Origin: Planctomycetota bacterium
Lineage (GTDB): Bacteria > Planctomycetota > Planctomycetia > Planctomycetales > Planctomycetaceae
NCBI GenBank assembly: GCA_003669575.1
Contig: QWOR01000277.1
Coordinates: 1-6,625 of the forward strand
Length of the DNA: 6,625 nt
Direction of reading: 5' to 3'
Part shown: piece by piece, positions 1 to 4,935 of the stretch
How the letters are laid out: each line of letters starts with the position of its first letter
Numbering within the stretch: the stretch's first letter is position 1
Made by a program: the position numbers and the translations under genes
The notes under the pieces: model-generated
Databases searched by the model: none
Seen by the model: the letters and a program-made list of their open reading frames with translations, nothing else
Told to the model about the DNA's origin: nothing

Positions 1-878
1 AGATCGAGCGCGACACGATGGCTCGGATGAGTGCCTACATCGGCATTCGCGGGGCGTCGAACTCGAACGCAATGGCCGATGTTCCGGCAGAGAAGATGGA
101 CCTGTACCAGCGGCTCTGGTGGCAGCCGGTCCACACGGCGTTACGCGTGCCGAAAACGAAGTGGGTCGTGCTGCGGTACCCGACTCCGTCGATGGCCCAG
201 CTGGCGCGGATGAGCACCGAGGCATTTGAAGACTACTACTTCGATGTCTGTACCGCTGACTATGCCGAGATGGCCCGGCGGCAGGAACCGCTGCGGGAAC
301 TGATGCTGGCCACCGATCAGGTTCACATCAAAGGGCCGGGCACCGACCTGAGCTTCTCGATCAAGGACATCCCGGTCATCCCCTGTAACGGTCGCCGCAA
401 CATCCCCGACGGCGAGGTCTTCACCGCCCCGGTCCGCACCAGCTGCAATGGCGTGATCACCTACAACACGGGTTCGCTGTATCAGGGCACCGTCTTCGAA
501 GGGATTAAGTTCGAACTGAAGGACGGCAAGATCATCCACGCCGAATGCCGCGGCGAGACAGCCCGGCTGAATCAGATTCTCGATTCGGATGAGGGAGCCC
601 GGTACATCGGCGAATGGTCGCTGGGCTGTAATAACCAGGTGAAGAAGCCGATGCTCGACACGCTGTTCGATGAGAAGATCGGCGGCTCGCTGCACTTCAC
701 CCCGGGCCAGGCCTACGAAACCGCCGACAACGACAACCGCAGCCGCGTCCACTGGGACCTGGTCCTGATCCAGACGCCCGAATACGGCGGCGGCGAGATT
801 TACTTCGACGGGAAACTGATCCGCAAGGACGGGAAGTTTATCCCGGAGAACCTGCTGCCGCTGAATGAGGGGTTGTGA
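1..878 (+). CDS. M29 family metallo-aminopeptidase (AmpS/PepS-like), 3' part
   Basis: Removes N-terminal amino acids from peptides using a two-metal centre; a cytosolic peptide-turnover enzyme by family knowledge. The frame is open from base 3 through the window edge, so the ATG at 18 is internal. About 291 residues are visible; family members are usually 360-410, so roughly the first 75-110 are missing. The ligand motifs of family M29 are present in order. Numbered from the ATG at 18, they are Glu133 in NIPDGEVFTAP, Glu199 in GEWSLGCN, His226 in GSLHFTPGQAY, and His245 with Asp247 in RVHWDLV. The C-terminal strand pair GGGEIYFDGKLIRKDGKFI is also typical. It ends in TGA and converges on the leftward genes. 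A second palindromic hairpin region starts 7 bases after the stop. The family call is from remembered motifs and I consider it secure. Substrate preference cannot be read from the sequence. Confidence 0.93.
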   Translation, partial: IERDTMARMSAYIGIRGASNSNAMADVPAEKMDLYQRLWWQPVHTALRVPKTKWVVLRYPTPSMAQLARMSTEAFEDYYFDVCTADYAEMARRQEPLRELMLATDQVHIKGPGTDLSFSIKDIPVIPCNGRRNIPDGEVFTAPVRTSCNGVITYNTGSLYQGTVFEGIKFELKDGKIIHAECRGETARLNQILDSDEGARYIGEWSLGCNNQVKKPMLDTLFDEKIGGSLHFTPGQAYETADNDNRSRVHWDLVLIQTPEYGGGEIYFDGKLIRKDGKFIPENLLPLNEGL

Positions 879-885
879 GACCGCA

Positions 886-928
886 CTGTCAGGATGACAG
901 CGAGCGGCGGACGTCAGTCCGCCGTGCC
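886..928 (+). repeat. Palindromic repeat element, copy 1
   Basis: A 33-nt element (896-928) forms a hairpin: stem 906-912 pairs perfectly with 917-923 around the tetraloop GTCA (913-916), and 905/924 plus a G-T wobble 904/925 extend it. A second small perfect hairpin, CTGTCA-gga-TGACAG (886-900), abuts and overlaps its left edge. The same 33-nt unit recurs in reverse orientation at 1021-1053 with 28 of 33 identities. It lies just after the stop of the aminopeptidase gene, so it may also act as a transcript 3'-end structure, but no T-tract follows. Confidence 0.75.
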
Positions 929-991
929 ACGCGGGCCGAGGAGTGTTGAGCTCGCATTCGTATCTCGGTGTACGATGACATCAGAACCCCA

Positions 992-1020
992 GCTTCGGTT
1001 AAGCAGTAAATGCTCCGGTT
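992..1020 (+). repeat. Short tandem direct repeat of 9 nt, period 20
   Basis: GCTTCGGTT (992-1000) is repeated as GCTCCGGTT (1012-1020), one mismatch, two helical turns apart. It sits between the two palindromic elements. Spacing of about two turns is what a dimeric DNA-binding protein would need, but so short a match can arise by chance. No function is claimed. Confidence 0.3.
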
Positions 1021-1064
1021 GACACGGCGGGCTCACGCCCGGCGCTCGCTGTCGAGATGATCTC
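1021..1064 (-). repeat. Palindromic repeat element, copy 2 (inverted relative to copy 1)
   Basis: Read on the minus strand, 1053-1021 matches copy 1 at 28 of 33 positions. The inner stem is 1028-1032 with 1037-1041. A mismatch (1027/1042) follows, then pairs 1026/1043 and 1025/1044. On the minus strand the loop is GTGA, a GNRA tetraloop. Relative to copy 1, one stem pair has changed from A-T to G-C on both sides, so pairing is kept. Like copy 1 it is flanked by an unrelated small palindrome, GAGAT-g-ATCTC (1054-1064). Confidence 0.75.
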
Positions 1065-1130
1065 AACGCTGGAGTATGGTTCACATGAGATACAGTTGTC
1101 GCAGCACACGAATTGGATGCGAAACCTGAT

Positions 1131-1472
1131 CTACGGATGAGTCATTTGCCACCTCACTTCGATCGCTATGGAATATGCAATGGCGAATAGGAAAAGTACG
1201 ACAAGAGTACATCCCTGAAACCGGCTCCAAAGTGCCACCATGGGGATCTTTTCCCCTTGTGCTCGGGCCTTCGAAATCCAATCGATCGAAAGGGCAGCGT
1301 GTACCAGCGGAGTGTAAACGATGACTCCATTGCACAGATCATAGAGCCAGTCGAATCGAGCGGAGTTTTTGATCCCGTAATTTCGTCCGAAATAGAACAT
1401 GATCGCCAGGGCCAATAACTGAGCAGCAGCGACCAGACCAAGAACACCCCACCTCCAGAGCCATCGATTCAT
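1131..1472 (-). CDS. Small membrane protein of unknown function
   Basis: I do not recognise this 113-residue protein. It starts MNRWLWRWGVLG and shows three hydrophobic stretches: residues about 8-29, about 43-63 and about 87-105. Between the second and third is a charged loop around KARAQGEKIP. The basic, tryptophan-rich N-terminus followed by a helix suggests an inner-membrane protein with the N-terminus in the cytoplasm. I chose the ATG at 1472 because AAGGGG lies 6 bases upstream on the coding strand. A GTG at 1535 would add 21 residues but has no such signal. It lies 74 nt downstream of pheT in the same direction, so read-through from pheT is possible. GC over 1141-1440 is about 50% by hand count, against about 63-67% in sampled pheT stretches, hinting at a separate origin or relaxed selection. 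It could be a lineage-specific gene. Coding status is likely but not certain. Confidence 0.6.
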   Translation of the reverse strand: MNRWLWRWGVLGLVAAAQLLALAIMFYFGRNYGIKNSARFDWLYDLCNGVIVYTPLVHAALSIDWISKARAQGEKIPMVALWSRFQGCTLVVLFLFAIAYSIAIEVRWQMTHP

Positions 1473-1537
1473 TCGCGACCCCTTGTATGGAAGGACACGG
1501 GCCAAGGTTAGGCACAGGATGAGTGGGTGATCCACAT

Positions 1538-1559
1538 AAAACTCAGCTACCCGCGTAGC
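1538..1559 (-). terminator. Weak candidate terminator overlapping the pheT stop
   Basis: On the minus strand GCTAC-gcgg-GTAGC (1559-1546) forms a 5-bp stem containing the pheT TAG stop. It is followed after four bases by TTTT (1541-1538). The stem is short and the T-tract is offset, so termination would be partial at best. Confidence 0.3.
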
Positions 1560-3580
1560 GCCGCGCCGTGGCCGGTTTCGCAGGCTTTGAGGACGGTGGC
1601 CTGGACGGTGTCGATTTCTTCGCTGGTCAGGGTGCGGTCGGCTGCGCGGAGGGACATGGAGAAGACGTAGGACTTCTTGCCTGCCGGGATGTGCTTGCCG
1701 CGGTACTGGTCGACGAAGCGGACCTGTTCCAGGTGGGGCCCCGCCGAACCACGAACGGTCGACTCCAGAGCGGCCCAGGTGACGGCCTCGTCGAGGACGA
1801 GGTTCAGGTCACGGGTGACAGCTGGGTTCTCGGGCAGTGGCTGGGCCTCGGCGACAAGGATGGCCTGGTCGATGAGTGGCTGGAGGTCGAATTCGGCGAT
1901 CGTCGCGGGTTCACGCAGCTTGAGGTCGCGAACGAAAGGGGCGTTGCGGTCGACTTCGCCCAGGATGCCCCAGAGCTTGCCATTGAGCAGTAAATCGGCT
2001 CCACGACCGGGAGCGAACTGCGAGATGGAGCTGGGTTGAGCCGCGATCGCCAGAGCGGGGTTGATCACTCGCAGCACCGCTTCGAGGATCCCCTTCACTT
2101 CAAAGAACGACCGGCCGGTGATGAGGGCGACGCGGAGAGGCTGGGTCTCGGGCTTGCTCGGATCGGTGCCGAGGAAGACGCGGGCGACCTCAAACAGTTC
2201 CGCGTTCAGGTTCCCCTGCCGCTCGTTCTCGCGGCGGGCGACGAGGAGGCTGGGGATGATCGTCGTGCGGGCCCGGTTGCCGAACTCACCAGCTGTCTGC
2301 GTGAGCACGAGATCGGGCAGGCTCGCATCGCGGACGAACGTCTTCGCCAGTTCCTCGGTGACGAAGGAGAAGGTCAGCGCCTCGTTGAACCCCGCTGCGA
2401 GGAGGACCTCCTCGATTCGCTGGCGAACGCGTTCGGCGGTGGATCGACTGCCGGAGACAACGGGAATGGGCCGGTCGGCGGGGATCTTGTCGTAGCCGTG
2501 GATGCGGGCGATCTCTTCGATGAGATCGATCTCGCGAGTCAGATCGCGACGCCATGACGGCGGGCGGAAGCTGGCCGATTCGCGGGTCGCCTTGCCCATC
2601 ACGGGCAGCCCCAGCCGGGTCAGAATGCGAACGCACTCATCGGCGGGGATCTGGATGCCGAGGACTTCCTCGATCCGGGCGAACCGCAGAGTGATGGACG
2701 CCGGGTTCCAGTCGGGTACGTCACCTTCGACGATTGGCTCGTCGAGCAGCTCCCCACCGGCCAGCTGCTGGATCAGTTCACAGCAGCGACGGCTGGCCCA
2801 GTCGAGCTGCTGGATGTCGATCTGGCGCTCGAAGCGGTAGGACGACGGGCTGTGCAGCTTGAGGGACCGGGCTGCGTTACGCACCGCGAGGGGCGTGAAG
2901 TTGGCGGTCTCGACGAGGACGTTGACTGTGCCCTCGGTGATCTCGGTCTCGGCCCCGCCCATGACACCGGCGATGGCGACGGGACGCTCGGCGTCAGCGA
3001 TGACACACATTTCGGGAGTGAGTGTGTACTCGACGTGGTTGATCGCGGCGAGTTTTTCACCGGTCTTCGCCTTGCGCACGACGATCCTCTGGCCGCGCAG
3101 CTTGTCGAAGTCGAATGCGTGCAGCGGCTGCCCGCACTCCATCATCACGTAGTTGGTGATATCGACGATGTTGTTGATCGGTTTGTAGCCGGGGAAGACC
3201 GTCTGAAGCCGGGTGATCAGCCACTCGGGGCTGGGGGCGACTTTCACGCCGCGAACCACGCGGGCCATGTACTGCGGGCACATGTCGGGGCACTGCAGCT
3301 CGACTGACGTGACCGAATCGGTGAGATCGGCGATGGGCTCGACTATCGCCCCGGGCCGGGACAGTGGCTCGTCCAGCAGTACGCTCAGCTCACGGGCGAT
3401 GCCGATATGTCCGAGACAGTCAGCCCGATTGCTGGTGATCTCCAGATCGACGGCAAAGTCCTTGCCAGCGGGTTCGATCGACTCGAGATTGCACCCCGAC
3501 ATCGTGAGCTTGTCGGCCCACTGCTCCACGGCAAGATCGAGGGAGACGTATTCCTTGAGCCACTCGGCACTGACAATCAT
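1547..3580 (-). CDS. pheT: Phenylalanine--tRNA ligase beta subunit, lacking the N-terminal OB-fold (EMAP-like) domain
   Basis: With PheS it forms the alpha2-beta2 enzyme that charges tRNA-Phe; the beta chain edits mischarged Tyr-tRNA and binds the tRNA. The protein has 677 residues. Visible landmarks, in order: N-terminal MIVSAEWLKEYVSLDL; TSNRADCLGHIGIARE (49-64); the B3/B4 editing region with INNIVDITNYV...GQPLHAFDFDKL (136-161), AGVMGGAETEI (204-214) and SSYRFERQ (246-253); the B5 domain with PPSWRRDLTREIDLIEEIARIHGYDKIP (340-367, key residues W343, R345, D346, E355 and E356); and the C-terminal FDX-ACB anticodon-binding domain (about 582-677). In E. coli PheT (795 residues) the NRADC motif lies near residue 159; here it is at 51. 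The roughly 108 residues missing correspond to the tRNA-binding OB domain. I chose ATG 3580 because MxVSxxWLKEYV is the conserved start; a TTG at 3667 would add 29 non-homologous residues. No strong ribosome site is seen. pheS is not adjacent. Confidence 0.95.
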   Translation of the reverse strand: MIVSAEWLKEYVSLDLAVEQWADKLTMSGCNLESIEPAGKDFAVDLEITSNRADCLGHIGIARELSVLLDEPLSRPGAIVEPIADLTDSVTSVELQCPDMCPQYMARVVRGVKVAPSPEWLITRLQTVFPGYKPINNIVDITNYVMMECGQPLHAFDFDKLRGQRIVVRKAKTGEKLAAINHVEYTLTPEMCVIADAERPVAIAGVMGGAETEITEGTVNVLVETANFTPLAVRNAARSLKLHSPSSYRFERQIDIQQLDWASRRCCELIQQLAGGELLDEPIVEGDVPDWNPASITLRFARIEEVLGIQIPADECVRILTRLGLPVMGKATRESASFRPPSWRRDLTREIDLIEEIARIHGYDKIPADRPIPVVSGSRSTAERVRQRIEEVLLAAGFNEALTFSFVTEELAKTFVRDASLPDLVLTQTAGEFGNRARTTIIPSLLVARRENERQGNLNAELFEVARVFLGTDPSKPETQPLRVALITGRSFFEVKGILEAVLRVINPALAIAAQPSSISQFAPGRGADLLLNGKLWGILGEVDRNAPFVRDLKLREPATIAEFDLQPLIDQAILVAEAQPLPENPAVTRDLNLVLDEAVTWAALESTVRGSAGPHLEQVRFVDQYRGKHIPAGKKSYVFSMSLRAADRTLTSEEIDTVQATVLKACETGHGAALRG

Positions 3581-3637
3581 GCTGAATCCGAATCGAACTT
3601 CACGGGACAGGCGGGCCGGAACCCGCGAAAGCGACAA

Positions 3638-3667
3638 AGGATCGCAGAACGCCAAGGGGTACGTCAA
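3638..3667 (-). promoter_or_regulatory. Possible weak pheT promoter
   Basis: On the minus strand TTGACG (3667-3662) matches a -35 box at five of six positions. GATCCT (3643-3638) follows at 18 bases and matches only half of a -10 consensus. It lies just downstream of the ppa-pheT hairpin and would give a leader of roughly 50 nt. This is suggestive only. Confidence 0.25.
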
Positions 3668-3674
3668 ACGACCA

Positions 3675-3700
3675 AGCCCACTGGATGGGACCAGTGGGCT
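3675..3700 (-). terminator. Perfect 10-bp hairpin between ppa and pheT; candidate terminator or attenuator
   Basis: AGCCCACTGG (3675-3684) and CCAGTGGGCT (3691-3700) are exact reverse complements with a 6-nt loop. On the coding (minus) strand the hairpin begins 42 nt after the ppa TAG stop and is followed by TGGTCGTTTGAC, only weakly T-rich. It could end ppa transcripts, protect their 3' end, or attenuate read-through into pheT. I see no leader peptide rich in Phe codons and no T-box-like sequence, so amino-acid-responsive attenuation is not supported. Confidence 0.5.
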
Positions 3701-3741
3701 CAGAACACCTGACGAATTGATCAGCGCCCTGCGTATGGGTG

Positions 3742-4290
3742 CTACGACGCGATAAACCCTCGGCGGCGACGGGTGCTGTACTCTTCCAGCGCGGATTCGA
3801 TGATGGGGATGCTCTTCTCACTGGGGAGGAAGTCATCGACTTCGACGGCCTTGCCCTCCAACTGTTTGTAGTCCTGGAAGAAGCGGCGCAGCATCATCAG
3901 ACGATGCGGCGGCATATCGGTGAACTCGTGGACGTGGGCATACTCGGGGTCGTGAATCGCCACGGCAAGGATCTTGTGGTCGCGTTTGCCGTTGTCGATC
4001 ATGGTCATGAGACCGATCGTCCGGGCCTGAACCAGAGTCAGCGGAGCCACAGCTTCCTGACACAGAACCAGCACGTCGAGCGGGTCGTCGTCTTCGGCAT
4101 AGGTCTGAGGAATGAACCCGTAGTTCGCGGGGTAATAGACGGCCGAGTAGAGCATCCGGTCGAGACGCAGCAGACCGGTCTTCTTGTCGAGCTCGTACTT
4201 CACACTGGACCCCATGGGGATCTCGACAACCGCAGTGAATTCACGAGGGATGTTTTCACCGGGCGTCACATCGTGCCAGGGATGAGTCAT
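3742..4290 (-). CDS. ppa: Inorganic pyrophosphatase, family I (soluble)
   Basis: Hydrolyses pyrophosphate to two phosphates in the cytosol with Mg2+, pulling tRNA charging and nucleic-acid synthesis forward. The 182-residue length fits bacterial family I. Active-site residues align with E. coli PPase: E23, K31, E33, R45, Y53 and Y57, the signature EDDDPLD with D67, D69 and D72, then D99, D104, K106, Y141 and K142. The one visible change is Asn100 where E. coli has Glu98. The start MTHPWHDV is the usual N-terminus of this subfamily, which fixes ATG 4290, although only a weak purine stretch (CGGACGG) precedes it. The C-terminus is unusually basic (STRRRRGF). It lies between rpsU with its terminators upstream and pheT 161 nt downstream, all leftward. 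I see no convincing promoter between 4291 and 4418, although the upstream terminators imply there should be one. Confidence 0.96.
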   Translation of the reverse strand: MTHPWHDVTPGENIPREFTAVVEIPMGSSVKYELDKKTGLLRLDRMLYSAVYYPANYGFIPQTYAEDDDPLDVLVLCQEAVAPLTLVQARTIGLMTMIDNGKRDHKILAVAIHDPEYAHVHEFTDMPPHRLMMLRRFFQDYKQLEGKAVEVDDFLPSEKSIPIIESALEEYSTRRRRGFIAS

Positions 4291-4418
4291 TTGTCCGTCC
4301 GAACCAAGAATGAGAGTAAGGCCCCGCCAGATCGTGGCGAACGACCAGCACTGAATCTGACGGATTGCAGATCGCGGTGATAGAGGTTTTTCGGAAAATC
4401 GACCAGTTTACCAAAAGC

Positions 4419-4442
4419 AAAAAGGCACCACGTCGGTGCCTT
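4419..4442 (-). terminator. Intrinsic terminator 2 of rpsU (distal of a tandem pair)
   Basis: On the minus strand AAGGCACC (4442-4435) pairs with GGTGCCTT (4429-4422) around a 5-nt loop, a perfect 8-bp stem. TTTTT then GC and TTTT follow. This is a canonical Rho-independent terminator, 24 nt beyond the end of the first one. Confidence 0.85.
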
Positions 4443-4466
4443 CCGTCGGTATGCTTGTCGCGCAGC

Positions 4467-4506
4467 AAAAAGCCGACTCAGAGCGATTTGCGCATTCTGA
4501 CTCGGC
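4467..4506 (-). terminator. Intrinsic terminator 1 of rpsU (proximal)
   Basis: On the minus strand GCCGAGTCAGA (4506-4496) pairs with TCTGAGTCGGC (4482-4472): two 5-bp blocks around one G-G mismatch, with GCG/CGC pairing inside. TTTTT (4471-4467) follows directly. It starts 23 nt after the rpsU stop codon. Confidence 0.85.
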
Positions 4507-4529
4507 AATCCGCTTTCCGCCCGACGAAA

Positions 4530-4727
4530 TTAGCCCTTGGCCAATTCGTTCATCGTGGAGGCACGGCGCTTGGCGCGGCGGCGGTCACGACGGCGAGCCT
4601 CACTGGGCTTTTCGAAGAACTCTCGCTTACGGAGTTCCTTCTTGATACCGGCATGCTCAACCAGCTTACGAAATCGCCGGACGGCATCTTGAACTGATTC
4701 GTTGTCTCGCAACCGCAACTTGACCAC
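4530..4727 (-). CDS. rpsU: 30S ribosomal protein bS21
   Basis: A small basic protein of the ribosomal 30S platform, near the mRNA exit and anti-Shine-Dalgarno region, needed for normal initiation in E. coli. The 65-residue product, starting M/V-V-K-L-R-L-R-D-N-E-S, carries the family pattern: VQDAVRRFRK, then KKELRKREFFEKPSEARRR, then an Arg/Lys-rich tail. E. coli S21 has 71 residues. The start is GTG at 4727, fixed by AAGGAG (4739-4734) six bases upstream. The frame stays open further upstream to an ATG at 4877, but the added residues are unlike the family and lie across the predicted promoter. It appears monocistronic: its own promoter lies about 120 nt upstream and tandem terminators follow. 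The stop is TAA. Confidence 0.96.
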   Translation of the reverse strand: MVKLRLRDNESVQDAVRRFRKLVEHAGIKKELRKREFFEKPSEARRRDRRRAKRRASTMNELAKG

Positions 4728-4733
4728 GCAAAT

Positions 4734-4739
4734 CTCCTT
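4734..4739 (-). promoter_or_regulatory. Shine-Dalgarno site that fixes the rpsU GTG start
   Basis: AAGGAG on the minus strand, six bases (ATTTGC) before GTG 4727. It is the clearest ribosome-binding site in the window and decides between the GTG and the far upstream ATG. Confidence 0.9.
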
Positions 4740-4848
4740 CTCCGCGAGCGGTGTCGTACCCCGTAGCATTCGAGGCCGATCCGACAGTCCAGAAGCTGGC
4801 CTGACCGCACATGGAGTCTCCAACAAGACGCCAAACGATGAACCGTGC

Positions 4849-4877
4849 AGAATAGTTTTCCATCGGGTGAATCGCAA
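4849..4877 (-). promoter_or_regulatory. Candidate sigma-70-type promoter of rpsU
   Basis: On the minus strand TTGCGA (4877-4872, four of six -35 matches) is followed at exactly 17 bases by TATTCT (4854-4849, four of six -10 matches). It lies between the end of the broken glycosyltransferase gene and rpsU and would give a leader of about 115 nt. Position and spacing are good and the box matches are moderate. Confidence 0.5.
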
Positions 4878-4935
4878 GTGAAACTGCAGGCCGGTTTTCC
4901 CGAGTCACGGGATGGTGAAAACGAGCCGCTGAGTA

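Noticed and set aside
141..752. Long open frame on the minus strand inside the aminopeptidase gene (203 codons)
   Set aside because: It is antisense to a gene with complete metal-ligand motifs, and its translation is a low-information Val/Gly/Ala/Arg mix typical of the reverse frame of GC-rich coding DNA.
886..1064. CRISPR array
   Set aside because: Only two repeats, in opposite orientation, about 90 nt apart, with no regular spacers.
879..1130. tRNA or other structured RNA gene in the convergent gap
   Set aside because: No cloverleaf, T-loop (GTTCRA) or CCA-end pattern was found; the structure present is accounted for by the palindromic elements.
3581..3741. T-box or Phe-leader-peptide attenuator upstream of pheT
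   Set aside because: No T-box-like conserved core and no short frame with a run of Phe codons were seen; only the hairpin and a weak T-tract are present.
1568..3755. Several plus-strand open frames across pheT (for example 1568-1993, 2036-2557, 2852-3307, 3213-3755)
   Set aside because: They are shadows of pheT. None shows a recognisable domain, and pheT is unmistakable on the other strand.
3739..4380. 213-codon plus-strand open frame over ppa
   Set aside because: Antisense to a fully conserved pyrophosphatase; no motif and no ribosome site.
4728..4877. N-terminal extension of rpsU to the ATG at 4877
   Set aside because: The added 50 residues are unlike bS21, would overlap the promoter-like boxes, and ignore the perfect Shine-Dalgarno before GTG 4727.
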